A stretch of DNA of 5,228 bases from Bacteroides sp. CAG:144 (lineage in GTDB: Bacteria > Bacteroidota > Bacteroidia > Bacteroidales > UBA11471): positions 1 through 5,228 of the forward strand of contig HF999717.1 of assembly GCA_000434215.1 (NCBI GenBank). The letters run 5' to 3'. A program made the position numbers and the translations under genes. Every line of letters begins with the position of its first letter. Positions within the stretch are counted from its first letter, which is position 1. The notes beneath the pieces were generated by a model, which was given only the letters and a program-made list of their open reading frames with translations, was not told the DNA's origin and did no database searches. Shown here piece by piece: positions 1 through 5,196 of the stretch.

Positions 1-14
1 CCATTTTATCGGAG

Positions 15-31
15 GAATCGATATTCGATTC
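15..31. terminator. Short hairpin just after the large gene's stop codon; weak candidate terminator
   Basis: GAATCG (15-20) and CGATTC (26-31) form a perfect 6-bp stem with a 5-base loop, starting 6 bases past the stop codon. On the plus strand the stem is followed by a T-rich run, which would suit a transcript arriving from the left. On the minus strand, the strand of the large gene, no T-run follows, so termination of that gene here is only weakly supported. Confidence 0.35.
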
Positions 32-37
32 TTTTAT

Positions 38-3000
38 TTACTTCTTGATCACTTTCTCTACTTCGACCGTACCGTCGCTGTATGTCGTGCGGACGAAGTT
101 CAAGCCCGGAGCAAGTTCGCTCTGTACGGCACCGCTGATCGAGTAGATGACGGTCGATACGACGGTCTTCTCTACTTCGGGTGCGTTAACCGAAGAGCTG
201 CTGCCCTCGACTTTATAGAAGGTATTCAACTGGCTTCCCAATACTTGGCCGGCTACATCTTTAACACCTTTTACAATGAATTGGTAAGTACCTGCTGCAA
301 GCGGGGTAGTGGCATCGGGACGGGTTACCGTCATCGTATTGCCCTCTATCGTGTAAGTACAATTATGAACCGGGAGAGCCGGAGCAGCAAAGAATACAAC
401 CAAGTCTGCATCTTGCTCGGTAGCCAACGGGTTGTTGAACGTCAGAACGAACGTATCGGCCGTTTCTTCCAATACGGCAGGTGCATCGTATGCTCCACCG
501 GCAGGTGATACCGATTGCAGTTTGAGTTCGCCATAACCCGGAGCTTTCACGATAAACTTATCGAAATATATTTCGGATGTAGTAGTCTCTACACGAACAT
601 ATTTCTTATCGGTACCGTTGTACGAACCTGTTATCGTAGCTTTTTCTCCGGCGGGAGCAGTAGCTTCACCGATGAGTTCCCAAGAATTGCCTTCGAGTTC
701 ATCGCTGACGAATATCTGTACTTTTGCCGCGCTCTTGGCTCCCGATACTTGGATGTCGATATCGAACGGGCCCACAAACATCGAATCGGGCGCTACACTG
801 GCTTTACCGGACGAACCGAGCAATGCCAATCCTTTATTATCTTGAAGGAACATGCGACGACCGCTCTCTCCATAGAACGACCAGCCGGCATATTGACGGT
901 AACCTGTGTATTCATTTCCTTTCGGGAAGATATGCACACGGAAGTGATCTTTTTCCGACCATTCAGAGTAAGTGATACCCTCGGGCCATACGGCGCCGTC
1001 TTTTACAACTGCATTGACTGCCTTTGTCGTGTCGGCTTCGTCATACGTGAAGTCTACGAGATAGAACCATTCCGAATGGGGAGTATGGAAGTCGTTGGTA
1101 TATACGACTTTTTCGCGTGCCATATAGTTGTCATTCACAACAGGGACTTCAGCAACACCCGAAGCGATATATTTCTCGCCAGCAGCAATCACTTTGATGG
1201 TTGCGCTTTCACCGTAGAACTTGATCGAGGTTCCGTCATAGAGGAAGCTGCTCGTCGTAGGTGTGCTGCCATCGGTCGTATAGTAGAAGTTGTAATCGGT
1301 ATACTCTTCGGCCAACGGATTAACGACAACCGACACATAAGTATCTTCTTGTTTGGGCTCGGCCAGCGTAGGAGTAGGCAACTGGGCTTTTACATAATAA
1401 TAAGCGGTAATAGGAGTTTTCAAAGCTGCACCTTGCTCGTCTTTCACACCACTCAGGTAGAGGACATAATTACCGGCAGCCAATTCTTTATCGGCTTCGG
1501 GACGGGTGATGGTTACCTTATTGCCTTCTGCTACGATTTCGCAATTTTTGGTGTAAGCTTCACCCTCAACAGGAGCACCGAAATAAGCCACAGCATCTCC
1601 GATTACAGCATTGAGGTTGAACGTAGCCGTGAAAACAGTTTGAGCTTTATCGATCTCTTTGGGTTCTTCTTTCGTACCGGCGGTCGGGCTCATCGACAAC
1701 AAAGTCAATTCGTCTTGACCGATACCTTTTACGATGAAGTCGAACAACATACCATTCGAGTTTTTACTGCTACCGGCAAAGTCGAGACGAATGTATTTTT
1801 TACCAGTTCCATCATACGAAAGCACTTGTTTGTGAATCATCTTATCTACCGGCTGGGAAATATTCTCTATGGTTTCCCACTCCGTCATATCATCACTCAC
1901 TTGCACGGCACACTTCAACGTACCGCTTGTACTTCCGGTACCGAGGTACATGATGATGTCAAAAGGAGCCTCGAGTTGCTTGGTATAAGTGAATGTCACA
2001 GACGTACCACTCTCGGCCGTATATGCCAATGCGCCTTGCGTTGCACCGGCATCGGCTTCGGTTGCAGGACCGTAAGCACTTCCTACGCCGCCAAGAGCCT
2101 GTTGTATGGGAAGGAATACACGACATTTCGACGATTCGAACGCCCAATCGTGCCATTTGCCGCTACCGCTTTTACCTTTATCTATGAAAGTAATATTTTT
2201 GTCCCATGAAGCATTCGGATCTGCTGCAATGCCTTTGCCCGAATATTGTTCGTCGCAACTTTCGGGATCATAATATCCCCAACTGGTGGGCAACATATTG
2301 AAATCGCTCTGATAGAGTGTCTTCTCACGAGCTACATAACCGGTATTGGTAATTTGTTGCGTAGCTACATCAGAGTTTTTATACCCTTCGCCTATGGCAA
2401 TGGCTTTAACGGTAGCAGAGCCGCCGGCAAAGGCAAACGGTTCGGTATACACCTTGCTATTGGCGGTAGGTTCGGTACCGTCGATCGTATAATAGATAGC
2501 GTAAGCCGTAGGCTCAACACCTTCGTTGGTCGAGGTAATCGTAACGGTTACATCTTTCTCATTTTGAGCGGTTGTGATAACCGGGGTTGCCAACTTGGTC
2601 ATAGCCTCATTTACGAAAACGTATTCGGCCACTTCGGAATTGCGATATTTATCGGCGCAAGCGATGGCTTTCACCGTGCAATCGTTGACAAGTTCCACCG
2701 GTGTTTCGGCATCATACAATGTACCGGTTTCGGCAGTAGGCTCGCTACCGTCGATCGTATAATAGATTTTCAGACCATCGATAGCAGGCTCGGCAGTGGC
2801 CGTAATAGAGAGGGTATATTTGACGGTTTGATCAATACGAGTAGTCGTAATCACCGGTTTAGGACAAGTACCTACATAGGGAACTTCGTATTGCTTACCG
2901 GCAATCAGGTAGTTGGCTGCGTTTACAAACAATTTAGCACCGGCCTCGGTAAGACCGTCGGCAGCACAAGTAGCATCATTGGCATCAAACGGAATCATCA

Positions 3001-4054
3001 CAAAGCCTTTACCATCGACCCAAGCCTCGGCAATGGCATCTTGCCCGCCGACAGTTGCGATAGTGGTCTGTGCAGGTGTATTATCGGCGAATTGCCCGTT
3101 CGATTGCATATAACGACCAGTGGTTATAGCATCACTTACGTTGAAGACCCCGATATTATTCCCATCGATACCGGCAAAAATATCATGTTCGGCATAAAGA
3201 TCTACGCGATCTATCGAAAGCGATGGAGTTTCGGCTGTTCCGGGGTTACCGCCATTCGTTCCTGCGGGAGAGGTTTTGGCATACCAGAATGCTTTGGTCG
3301 AAAGAACAGGTACTTTACCTACGATCTTATCGAACGATGCTGCCAGGGCCGAAGAAGAACCGGTTTTACCCGCCAATACAACGAGGTCATAGCCGGCGAG
3401 ACCGTCGGCTTCAAGCTCTCCGGTCAGCGTTTTATCGTCGTAATTGAGAGCTATTACGTCCATACCGGCAGCTACAAGTGCATTGTACACACCTTCGGTC
3501 GTCTCGGTAGCACCGCAGAGATAAGCCACTTTGGGAGCTTCGGACGGTTCTGGAACTTCTTGTTTGTCTTGTACACCCAAAGTAATCCGTGCAATTGCTT
3601 GTTTTCCGGAAATAGTAAAAGGCAAATTTCCCGTAACTGGCGTAGTAAAAGTTATGGTGTGAGATGCAGCTTGCTCACCTTTTATAGGCAATACATATTG
3701 CTCGTCACCAAATTCCTCACCATTCAACTTTTTCAAAATCGAAGGACCTTCTGCATAATTCGATGTTCCTTCGATTTTAAAAGAAACAACCTGTTTCCCT
3801 TCCGGAATAGCAATCGCAAAATCTGCTGCCGAAAACTTTATATACGAACCATCACCGCCCGTACTATAAGTCTTTCCAGCGGTATTGGTAATTACATAAT
3901 CACCGAAGGTCCATGTTGCACCCTCGTCCGCTGTTTTGCTTTGGGGATTAATGGCTATCTCTGTAGTTTCTGCCGCATTTGTCCACGACGATGCGCCGAA
4001 GAACAAAGCAGCCGCTACAAACAGCCTACCAATCTGAGTAATTTTTCTTTTCAT
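38..4054 (-). CDS. Large modular secreted surface protein with chitobiase/Fn3-like, SbsA Ig-like and amidotransferase-like domains and a T9SS-like tail
   Basis: The 1338-residue protein starts at the ATG that gives a clear signal peptide: KRK at 2-4, hydrophobic core about 11-21, probable cleavage near A27/A28. Visible order: beta-rich domain about 30-162; Rossmann-like domain about 173-386 resembling ThuA/class I glutamine amidotransferases, with VAYLCGA, YDLVVLAGK and EHDIFAGI segments; chitobiase/Fn3_assoc-like modules at about 396-484, 487-572 and 892-975, marked by YYTIDGSEPT, YYTIDGTEPT and YYTTDGSTPT; beta-sandwich domains at about 574-783 and 978-1177; SbsA-type Ig-like domains at about 784-889 and 1178-1283; and a final tail from about 1296 (IYSISG, LAPGLNFVR, DGTVEVEKVIKK) resembling type IX secretion sorting domains of Bacteroidales. 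I infer export to the cell surface or medium and a role in adhesion or glycan binding. No catalytic domain is recognised. The amidotransferase-like domain shows no nucleophile-elbow cysteine, so it is probably non-enzymatic. The gene appears monocistronic. Coding is certain; function is not. Confidence 0.95.
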   Translation of the reverse strand: MKRKITQIGRLFVAAALFFGASSWTNAAETTEIAINPQSKTADEGATWTFGDYVITNTAGKTYSTGGDGSYIKFSAADFAIAIPEGKQVVSFKIEGTSNYAEGPSILKKLNGEEFGDEQYVLPIKGEQAASHTITFTTPVTGNLPFTISGKQAIARITLGVQDKQEVPEPSEAPKVAYLCGATETTEGVYNALVAAGMDVIALNYDDKTLTGELEADGLAGYDLVVLAGKTGSSSALAASFDKIVGKVPVLSTKAFWYAKTSPAGTNGGNPGTAETPSLSIDRVDLYAEHDIFAGIDGNNIGVFNVSDAITTGRYMQSNGQFADNTPAQTTIATVGGQDAIAEAWVDGKGFVMIPFDANDATCAADGLTEAGAKLFVNAANYLIAGKQYEVPYVGTCPKPVITTTRIDQTVKYTLSITATAEPAIDGLKIYYTIDGSEPTAETGTLYDAETPVELVNDCTVKAIACADKYRNSEVAEYVFVNEAMTKLATPVITTAQNEKDVTVTITSTNEGVEPTAYAIYYTIDGTEPTANSKVYTEPFAFAGGSATVKAIAIGEGYKNSDVATQQITNTGYVAREKTLYQSDFNMLPTSWGYYDPESCDEQYSGKGIAADPNASWDKNITFIDKGKSGSGKWHDWAFESSKCRVFLPIQQALGGVGSAYGPATEADAGATQGALAYTAESGTSVTFTYTKQLEAPFDIIMYLGTGSTSGTLKCAVQVSDDMTEWETIENISQPVDKMIHKQVLSYDGTGKKYIRLDFAGSSKNSNGMLFDFIVKGIGQDELTLLSMSPTAGTKEEPKEIDKAQTVFTATFNLNAVIGDAVAYFGAPVEGEAYTKNCEIVAEGNKVTITRPEADKELAAGNYVLYLSGVKDEQGAALKTPITAYYYVKAQLPTPTLAEPKQEDTYVSVVVNPLAEEYTDYNFYYTTDGSTPTTSSFLYDGTSIKFYGESATIKVIAAGEKYIASGVAEVPVVNDNYMAREKVVYTNDFHTPHSEWFYLVDFTYDEADTTKAVNAVVKDGAVWPEGITYSEWSEKDHFRVHIFPKGNEYTGYRQYAGWSFYGESGRRMFLQDNKGLALLGSSGKASVAPDSMFVGPFDIDIQVSGAKSAAKVQIFVSDELEGNSWELIGEATAPAGEKATITGSYNGTDKKYVRVETTTSEIYFDKFIVKAPGYGELKLQSVSPAGGAYDAPAVLEETADTFVLTFNNPLATEQDADLVVFFAAPALPVHNCTYTIEGNTMTVTRPDATTPLAAGTYQFIVKGVKDVAGQVLGSQLNTFYKVEGSSSSVNAPEVEKTVVSTVIYSISGAVQSELAPGLNFVRTTYSDGTVEVEKVIKK
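206..1387 (-). repeat. Super-module copy 2 (residues 890-1283) of the large surface protein
   Basis: This is the partner of the preceding super-module in the same domain order. Landmarks are YMAREKVVYTNDF (from 977), YNGTDKKYVR (from 1145), FDKFIVKAPGYGEL (from 1164), LQSVSP (1179-1184) and MTVTRPDATTPLAAGTY (from 1241). The beta-sandwich domain is shorter and richer in aromatic and charged residues (Trp996, Trp1023, Trp1032, Trp1058) than in copy 1, so ligand preference may differ. The sorting tail follows directly. Confidence 0.8.
1388..2596 (-). repeat. Super-module copy 1 (residues 487-889) of the large surface protein
   Basis: This stretch encodes a chitobiase/Fn3-like module, a beta-sandwich domain and an SbsA Ig-like domain, and the next about 394 residues repeat the same order. 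Matching landmarks are YVAREKTLYQSDF (from 573), YDGTGKKYIR (from 747), FDFIVKGIGQDEL (from 771), LLSMSP (785-790) and VTITRPEADKELAAGNY (from 847). The two copies have diverged at protein level but stay collinear, so this is an old internal duplication. Confidence 0.8.
2476..2497 (-). repeat. 22-bp direct repeat, copy in the second chitobiase/Fn3-like module
   Basis: These 22 bases are identical to positions 2746-2767, exactly 270 bp (90 codons) away. They encode the YYTIDG core of two adjacent modules. Identity at synonymous positions suggests recent duplication, gene conversion or strong codon preference. Confidence 0.85.
2746..2767 (-). repeat. 22-bp direct repeat, copy in the first chitobiase/Fn3-like module
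   Basis: This is the partner of the identical 22 bases at 2476-2497. The flanking bases have diverged, so the shared tract is limited to the conserved YYTIDG turn of the module. Confidence 0.85.
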
Positions 4055-4095
4055 GATAGAAAATTTTAGTTAATAAATCATAGATATTTCAACAG

Positions 4096-4115
4096 ATACA
4101 TTTTTAGAAATGTAT
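4096..4115. promoter_or_regulatory. Perfect 8-bp inverted repeat at the predicted 5' end of the large gene's mRNA
   Basis: ATACATTT (4096-4103) and AAATGTAT (4108-4115) are exact reverse complements around a 4-base spacer. The repeat begins within a few bases of the predicted transcript start. It could be a 5' stem-loop that protects the mRNA or an operator for a dimeric regulator. Its AT-rich composition makes chance occurrence possible, but the match is exact over 16 arm bases. Confidence 0.55.
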
Positions 4116-4122
4116 GTGTTTA

Positions 4123-4130
4123 CAAAATTA
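4123..4130 (-). promoter_or_regulatory. Bacteroidota-type -7 promoter box for the large surface protein gene
   Basis: Read on the minus strand this is TAATTTTG, an exact match to the Bacteroidota -7 consensus TAnnTTTG. It lies 68 bases upstream of the ATG, in AT-rich DNA. A matching -33 TTTG at the usual 19-21 base spacing is not seen; the nearest is GTTG at 4145-4148, only 14 bases away. The predicted transcript start is about 4116-4119, giving a leader of roughly 62-66 nt. There is no Shine-Dalgarno sequence before the ATG, as is usual in this phylum. Confidence 0.5.
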
Positions 4131-4157
4131 GATTTTTTGAAACGCAACAGTACTTTA

Positions 4158-4190
4158 TGTATTGATTTAAAAACTATGTAAATTGATACA
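4158..4190. promoter_or_regulatory. Imperfect inverted repeat upstream of the promoter, possible regulator site
   Basis: Arms at 4158-4168 and 4180-4190 are complementary at 9 of 11 positions around an 11-base spacer. The arms also contain ATTGAT in direct orientation (4161-4166 and 4182-4187), 21 bases or about two helical turns apart. The site is centred near -57 relative to the predicted start, where an activator could bind. The region is AT-rich, so this is a weak call. Confidence 0.25.
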
Positions 4191-4280
4191 ATATATTTCT
4201 TTGACTTATCCATTTATTAAGATAATTTATGTTGCTCCGGGACAAAACCTACCATTCCAAGCAAGGCTGATAGGCCACTT

Positions 4281-4322
4281 ATCATTCCGAACCGAGACCT
4301 ATGGTCAAGTGTGAGGGATCTC
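4281..4322 (+). repeat. Hairpin repeat copy A, long variant
   Basis: Outer stem ATTCC (4284-4288)/GGGAT (4315-4319) contains one G.T pair. GA lies at 4289-4290 and 4313-4314. The inner part is enlarged and ends in a perfect GACC (4296-4299)/GGTC (4303-4306) stem with a TAT loop. The 5' flank is TATC rather than TGTC. It pairs head to head with copy B. Confidence 0.7.
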
Positions 4323-4359
4323 CTCTTTGTTACTCGAAACGGTGGCGATTGTTCTCTCG

Positions 4360-4396
4360 CTTGGCAGGAGATGCTTCGCTATTGCTCAGCATGACA
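4360..4396 (-). repeat. Hairpin repeat copy B
   Basis: Outer stem ATGCT (4371-4375)/AGCAT (4388-4392), with TC at 4376-4377 and 4386-4387 (GA/GA on the minus strand), inner stem GC/GC and loop TATT. The TGTC flank is intact on the minus strand. The outer stem differs from the common ATTCT/AGAAT by a compensatory pair change. The flank CTTGGCAGGAG is shared with copy H. Confidence 0.8.
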
Positions 4397-4400
4397 TACG

Positions 4401-4446
4401 CTTGGGGGGGGTGAGATTCTTCGGGGTTTTACCCCTCAGAATGACA
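4401..4446 (-). repeat. Hairpin repeat copy C, with strong inner stem and G8 run
   Basis: Outer stem ATTCT (4416-4420)/AGAAT (4438-4442), TC/TC at 4421-4422 and 4436-4437, and a 5-bp inner stem GGGGT (4423-4427)/ACCCC (4431-4435) with a TTT loop. It follows copy B by 4 bases in the same orientation. The flank has eight G in a row (4404-4411). Confidence 0.8.
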
Positions 4447-4470
4447 GCGTTCCCGAGGGCGACAACCCTT

Positions 4471-4499
4471 TGTCATTCCGAGCGCACGCGAGGAATCCC
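4471..4499 (+). repeat. Hairpin repeat copy D
   Basis: Outer stem ATTCC (4475-4479)/GGAAT (4492-4496), GA at 4480-4481 and 4490-4491, inner stem GC/GC with loop GCAC, TGTC flank at 4471-4474. It pairs head to head with copy E. The 18 bases at 4455-4472 match 5182-5199, beside copy J, at 16 positions. Confidence 0.85.
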
Positions 4500-4512
4500 G
4501 TGCTATTTGTTT

Positions 4513-4551
4513 GAGATTCTTCACTACGCTTACGCTGCATTCAGAATGACA
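4513..4551 (-). repeat. Hairpin repeat copy E
   Basis: Outer stem ATTCT (4516-4520)/AGAAT (4543-4547) and TC at 4521-4522 and 4541-4542 are kept. The 18-base inner part does not pair well and contains a TACGCT tandem doublet (4525-4536). The TGTC flank is intact on the minus strand. Confidence 0.75.
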
Positions 4552-4581
4552 TCACACCGTGAAGGTTGCATCGCTTGGCTA

Positions 4582-4610
4582 TGTCATCTCGAACGCATGT
4601 GAGAGATCTC
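4582..4610 (+). repeat. Hairpin repeat copy F
   Basis: Outer stem ATCTC (4586-4590)/GAGAT (4603-4607) differs from copy D at two base pairs yet pairs perfectly. GA lies at 4591-4592 and 4601-4602, inner stem AC/GT, loop GCAT, TGTC flank at 4582-4585. It pairs head to head with copy G. Confidence 0.8.
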
Positions 4611-4620
4611 ATACAAAATC

Positions 4621-4658
4621 GCTTGGGTGGAGATGCTTCGCTATCGCTCAGCATGACA
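4621..4658 (-). repeat. Hairpin repeat copy G
   Basis: Outer stem ATGCT (4633-4637)/AGCAT (4650-4654), TC at 4638-4639 and 4648-4649, inner stem GC/GC with loop TATC. It is nearly identical to copy B within the hairpin, so the two are closely related. Confidence 0.8.
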
Positions 4659-4662
4659 GACA

Positions 4663-4704
4663 CTTGGCAGGAGATTCTTCCTCCCTACGGTCGTCAGAAT
4701 GACA
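4663..4704 (-). repeat. Hairpin repeat copy H, with two TC/TC mismatch steps
   Basis: Outer stem ATTCT (4674-4678)/AGAAT (4696-4700), TC/TC, a C-G pair (4681/4693), a second TC/TC (4682-4683 and 4691-4692), then CC/GG with loop TAC. Copy J repeats this two-step design with CT/AG in place of CC/GG. Confidence 0.8.
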
Positions 4705-4710
4705 GGCATT

Positions 4711-4749
4711 GGCAAGGGATTCTTCAAAGCAAAGCCTTTCAAGACGATA
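4711..4749 (-). repeat. Hairpin repeat copy I, degenerate
   Basis: The half GGGATTCTTC is conserved, but the opposite half has drifted (TCAAGACGATA in place of TCAGAATGACA). An AAAG (4726-4729)/CTTT (4736-4739) inner stem remains. It is the last copy before the nuclease gene's 3' end. Confidence 0.55.
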
Positions 4750-4761
4750 AGGGAACAAGAA

Positions 4762-4780
4762 AGTAATACCTCTCATTACT
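4762..4780 (-). terminator. Weak intrinsic terminator of the GIY-YIG gene
   Basis: On the minus strand AGTAAT (4780-4775) and ATTACT (4767-4762) form a 6-bp stem with a 7-base loop that overlaps the stop codon and is followed by a T-rich TTCTTGTT. The stem is AT-rich, so it would be inefficient by itself; the repeat hairpins downstream could add to it. Confidence 0.35.
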
Positions 4781-5090
4781 CATCGTTCCAACCAAGTTCC
4801 TCGGCCAAATTCTTCCGATCGGGATTTAGCGTGTCTATAAGACGTTCTTTCTTCGTCCGACGCCATCCTTTTATCTCCTTCTCCCGCTCTATCGCTTCTT
4901 CTACCAACTTAAATTCTTCGTAATAAATTAGGTCGCAACAGTTATACCGTTGGGTAAAGCCCTTGAAGATTCCGGTACGGTGCTCCAAATACCGTCGATA
5001 AAGGTCGTTTGTTATGCCCGTATAGACGACACTACGACTCTTGTTCGACATGATATACACCCAATATTGATGGACGTTACGATAGGCCAT
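4776..5090 (-). CDS. Small single-domain GIY-YIG nuclease (UPF0213/YhbQ-like)
   Basis: This 104-residue protein is one complete GIY-YIG domain, the usual size for stand-alone members. WVYIMSN (10-16) holds the first motif (Tyr12) and VVYTGIT (21-27) the second (Tyr23, Gly25). DLYRRYLEH (29-37) supplies the helix arginine (Arg32 or Arg33). GFTQRYN (44-50), LIYYEEF (54-60), EEAIEREKEIKGWRR (64-78) with the probable metal-binding Glu70, and the LNP turn (88-90) follow the family pattern. All expected catalytic residues are present. Family members cut DNA, but the role of these stand-alone forms is poorly known. The start at Met1 is preferred because Met14 would remove the first motif. No clear promoter or Shine-Dalgarno sequence is seen. 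Codon use differs from the large gene: ATA encodes four of seven Ile, CTA two of eight Leu, and CGG five of eleven Arg. Hairpin repeats flank the gene on both sides. Confidence 0.92.
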   Translation of the reverse strand: MAYRNVHQYWVYIMSNKSRSVVYTGITNDLYRRYLEHRTGIFKGFTQRYNCCDLIYYEEFKLVEEAIEREKEIKGWRRTKKERLIDTLNPDRKNLAEELGWNDE

Positions 5091-5147
5091 TTTCCCGTTT
5101 TTATTTTATCGAAGCTCGCTTACCGCTTGTTTTTGATTTCTTTCTCA

Positions 5148-5192
5148 TTGTCGCCCTTCCCAACAACTGCTCTTTCCGAGAGAGGGCGGCAA
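5148..5192. repeat. Imperfect inverted repeat upstream of the GIY-YIG gene
   Basis: TTGTCGCCCT (5148-5157) and AGGGCGGCAA (5183-5192) are complementary at 9 of 10 positions. A small CTCT/AGAG stem (5170-5173/5179-5182) is nested in the 25-base spacer. The right arm belongs to an 18-base tract (5182-5199) that matches 4455-4472, beside copy D, at 16 positions. No T-run follows on the minus strand, so it does not look like a terminator. It is probably repeat-derived. Confidence 0.55.
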
Positions 5193-5196
5193 CACT

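Larger units (their letters stand above)
4281..4749. repeat. Cluster of nine short GA-mismatch hairpin repeats (REP/REPIN-like)
   Basis: This gene-free stretch is almost entirely made of one repeat family in both orientations. In common polarity each copy has TGTC, a 5-bp stem, GA, an inner stem and loop, GA, the other stem arm, then CTC(C). The order is plus, minus, minus, plus, minus, plus, minus, minus, minus (the last degenerate). Three plus/minus neighbours (4281-4396, 4471-4551, 4582-4658) form REPIN-like inverted pairs. Repeats of the general form TCATTCCGAGC...GAATC are common between genes in many bacteria; the paired layout and covariation are read here directly. Open frames across the cluster are repeat translations, not genes. 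Confidence 0.85.

Noticed and set aside
515..4069. Two very long plus-strand open frames (515-2209 and 2246-4069) opposite the large gene
   Set aside because: They are exact in-register antisense of the minus-strand gene, open only because it avoids TTA, CTA and TCA codons. Their translations show no domain pattern, while the minus-strand protein has a signal peptide, repeated domains and a sorting tail.
4055..4235. Small protein or RNA gene in the AT-rich region upstream of the large gene
   Set aside because: No tRNA-like or riboswitch-like fold and no sizeable frame are apparent; the stretch is explained as promoter and leader.
4251..4270. A further hairpin repeat beginning at ACCATTCCAAGC
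   Set aside because: Only about seven bases resemble the consensus; the GA dinucleotides and the second arm are missing.
4281..4749. CRISPR array
   Set aside because: Copies occur in both orientations, spacing is irregular, there is no constant repeat length with unique equal spacers, and no cas gene is present.
4327..4766. Plus-strand open frames of 91 and 66 codons (4327-4602 and 4566-4766) in the intergenic region
   Set aside because: They are translations of the hairpin repeats, giving recurring peptides such as LRMT and CHSER. They start and stop inside repeats and have no gene-like context.
4699..4923. Plus-strand 74-codon open frame overlapping the nuclease gene
   Set aside because: It is antisense to the conserved GIY-YIG coding sequence and begins inside a repeat copy.
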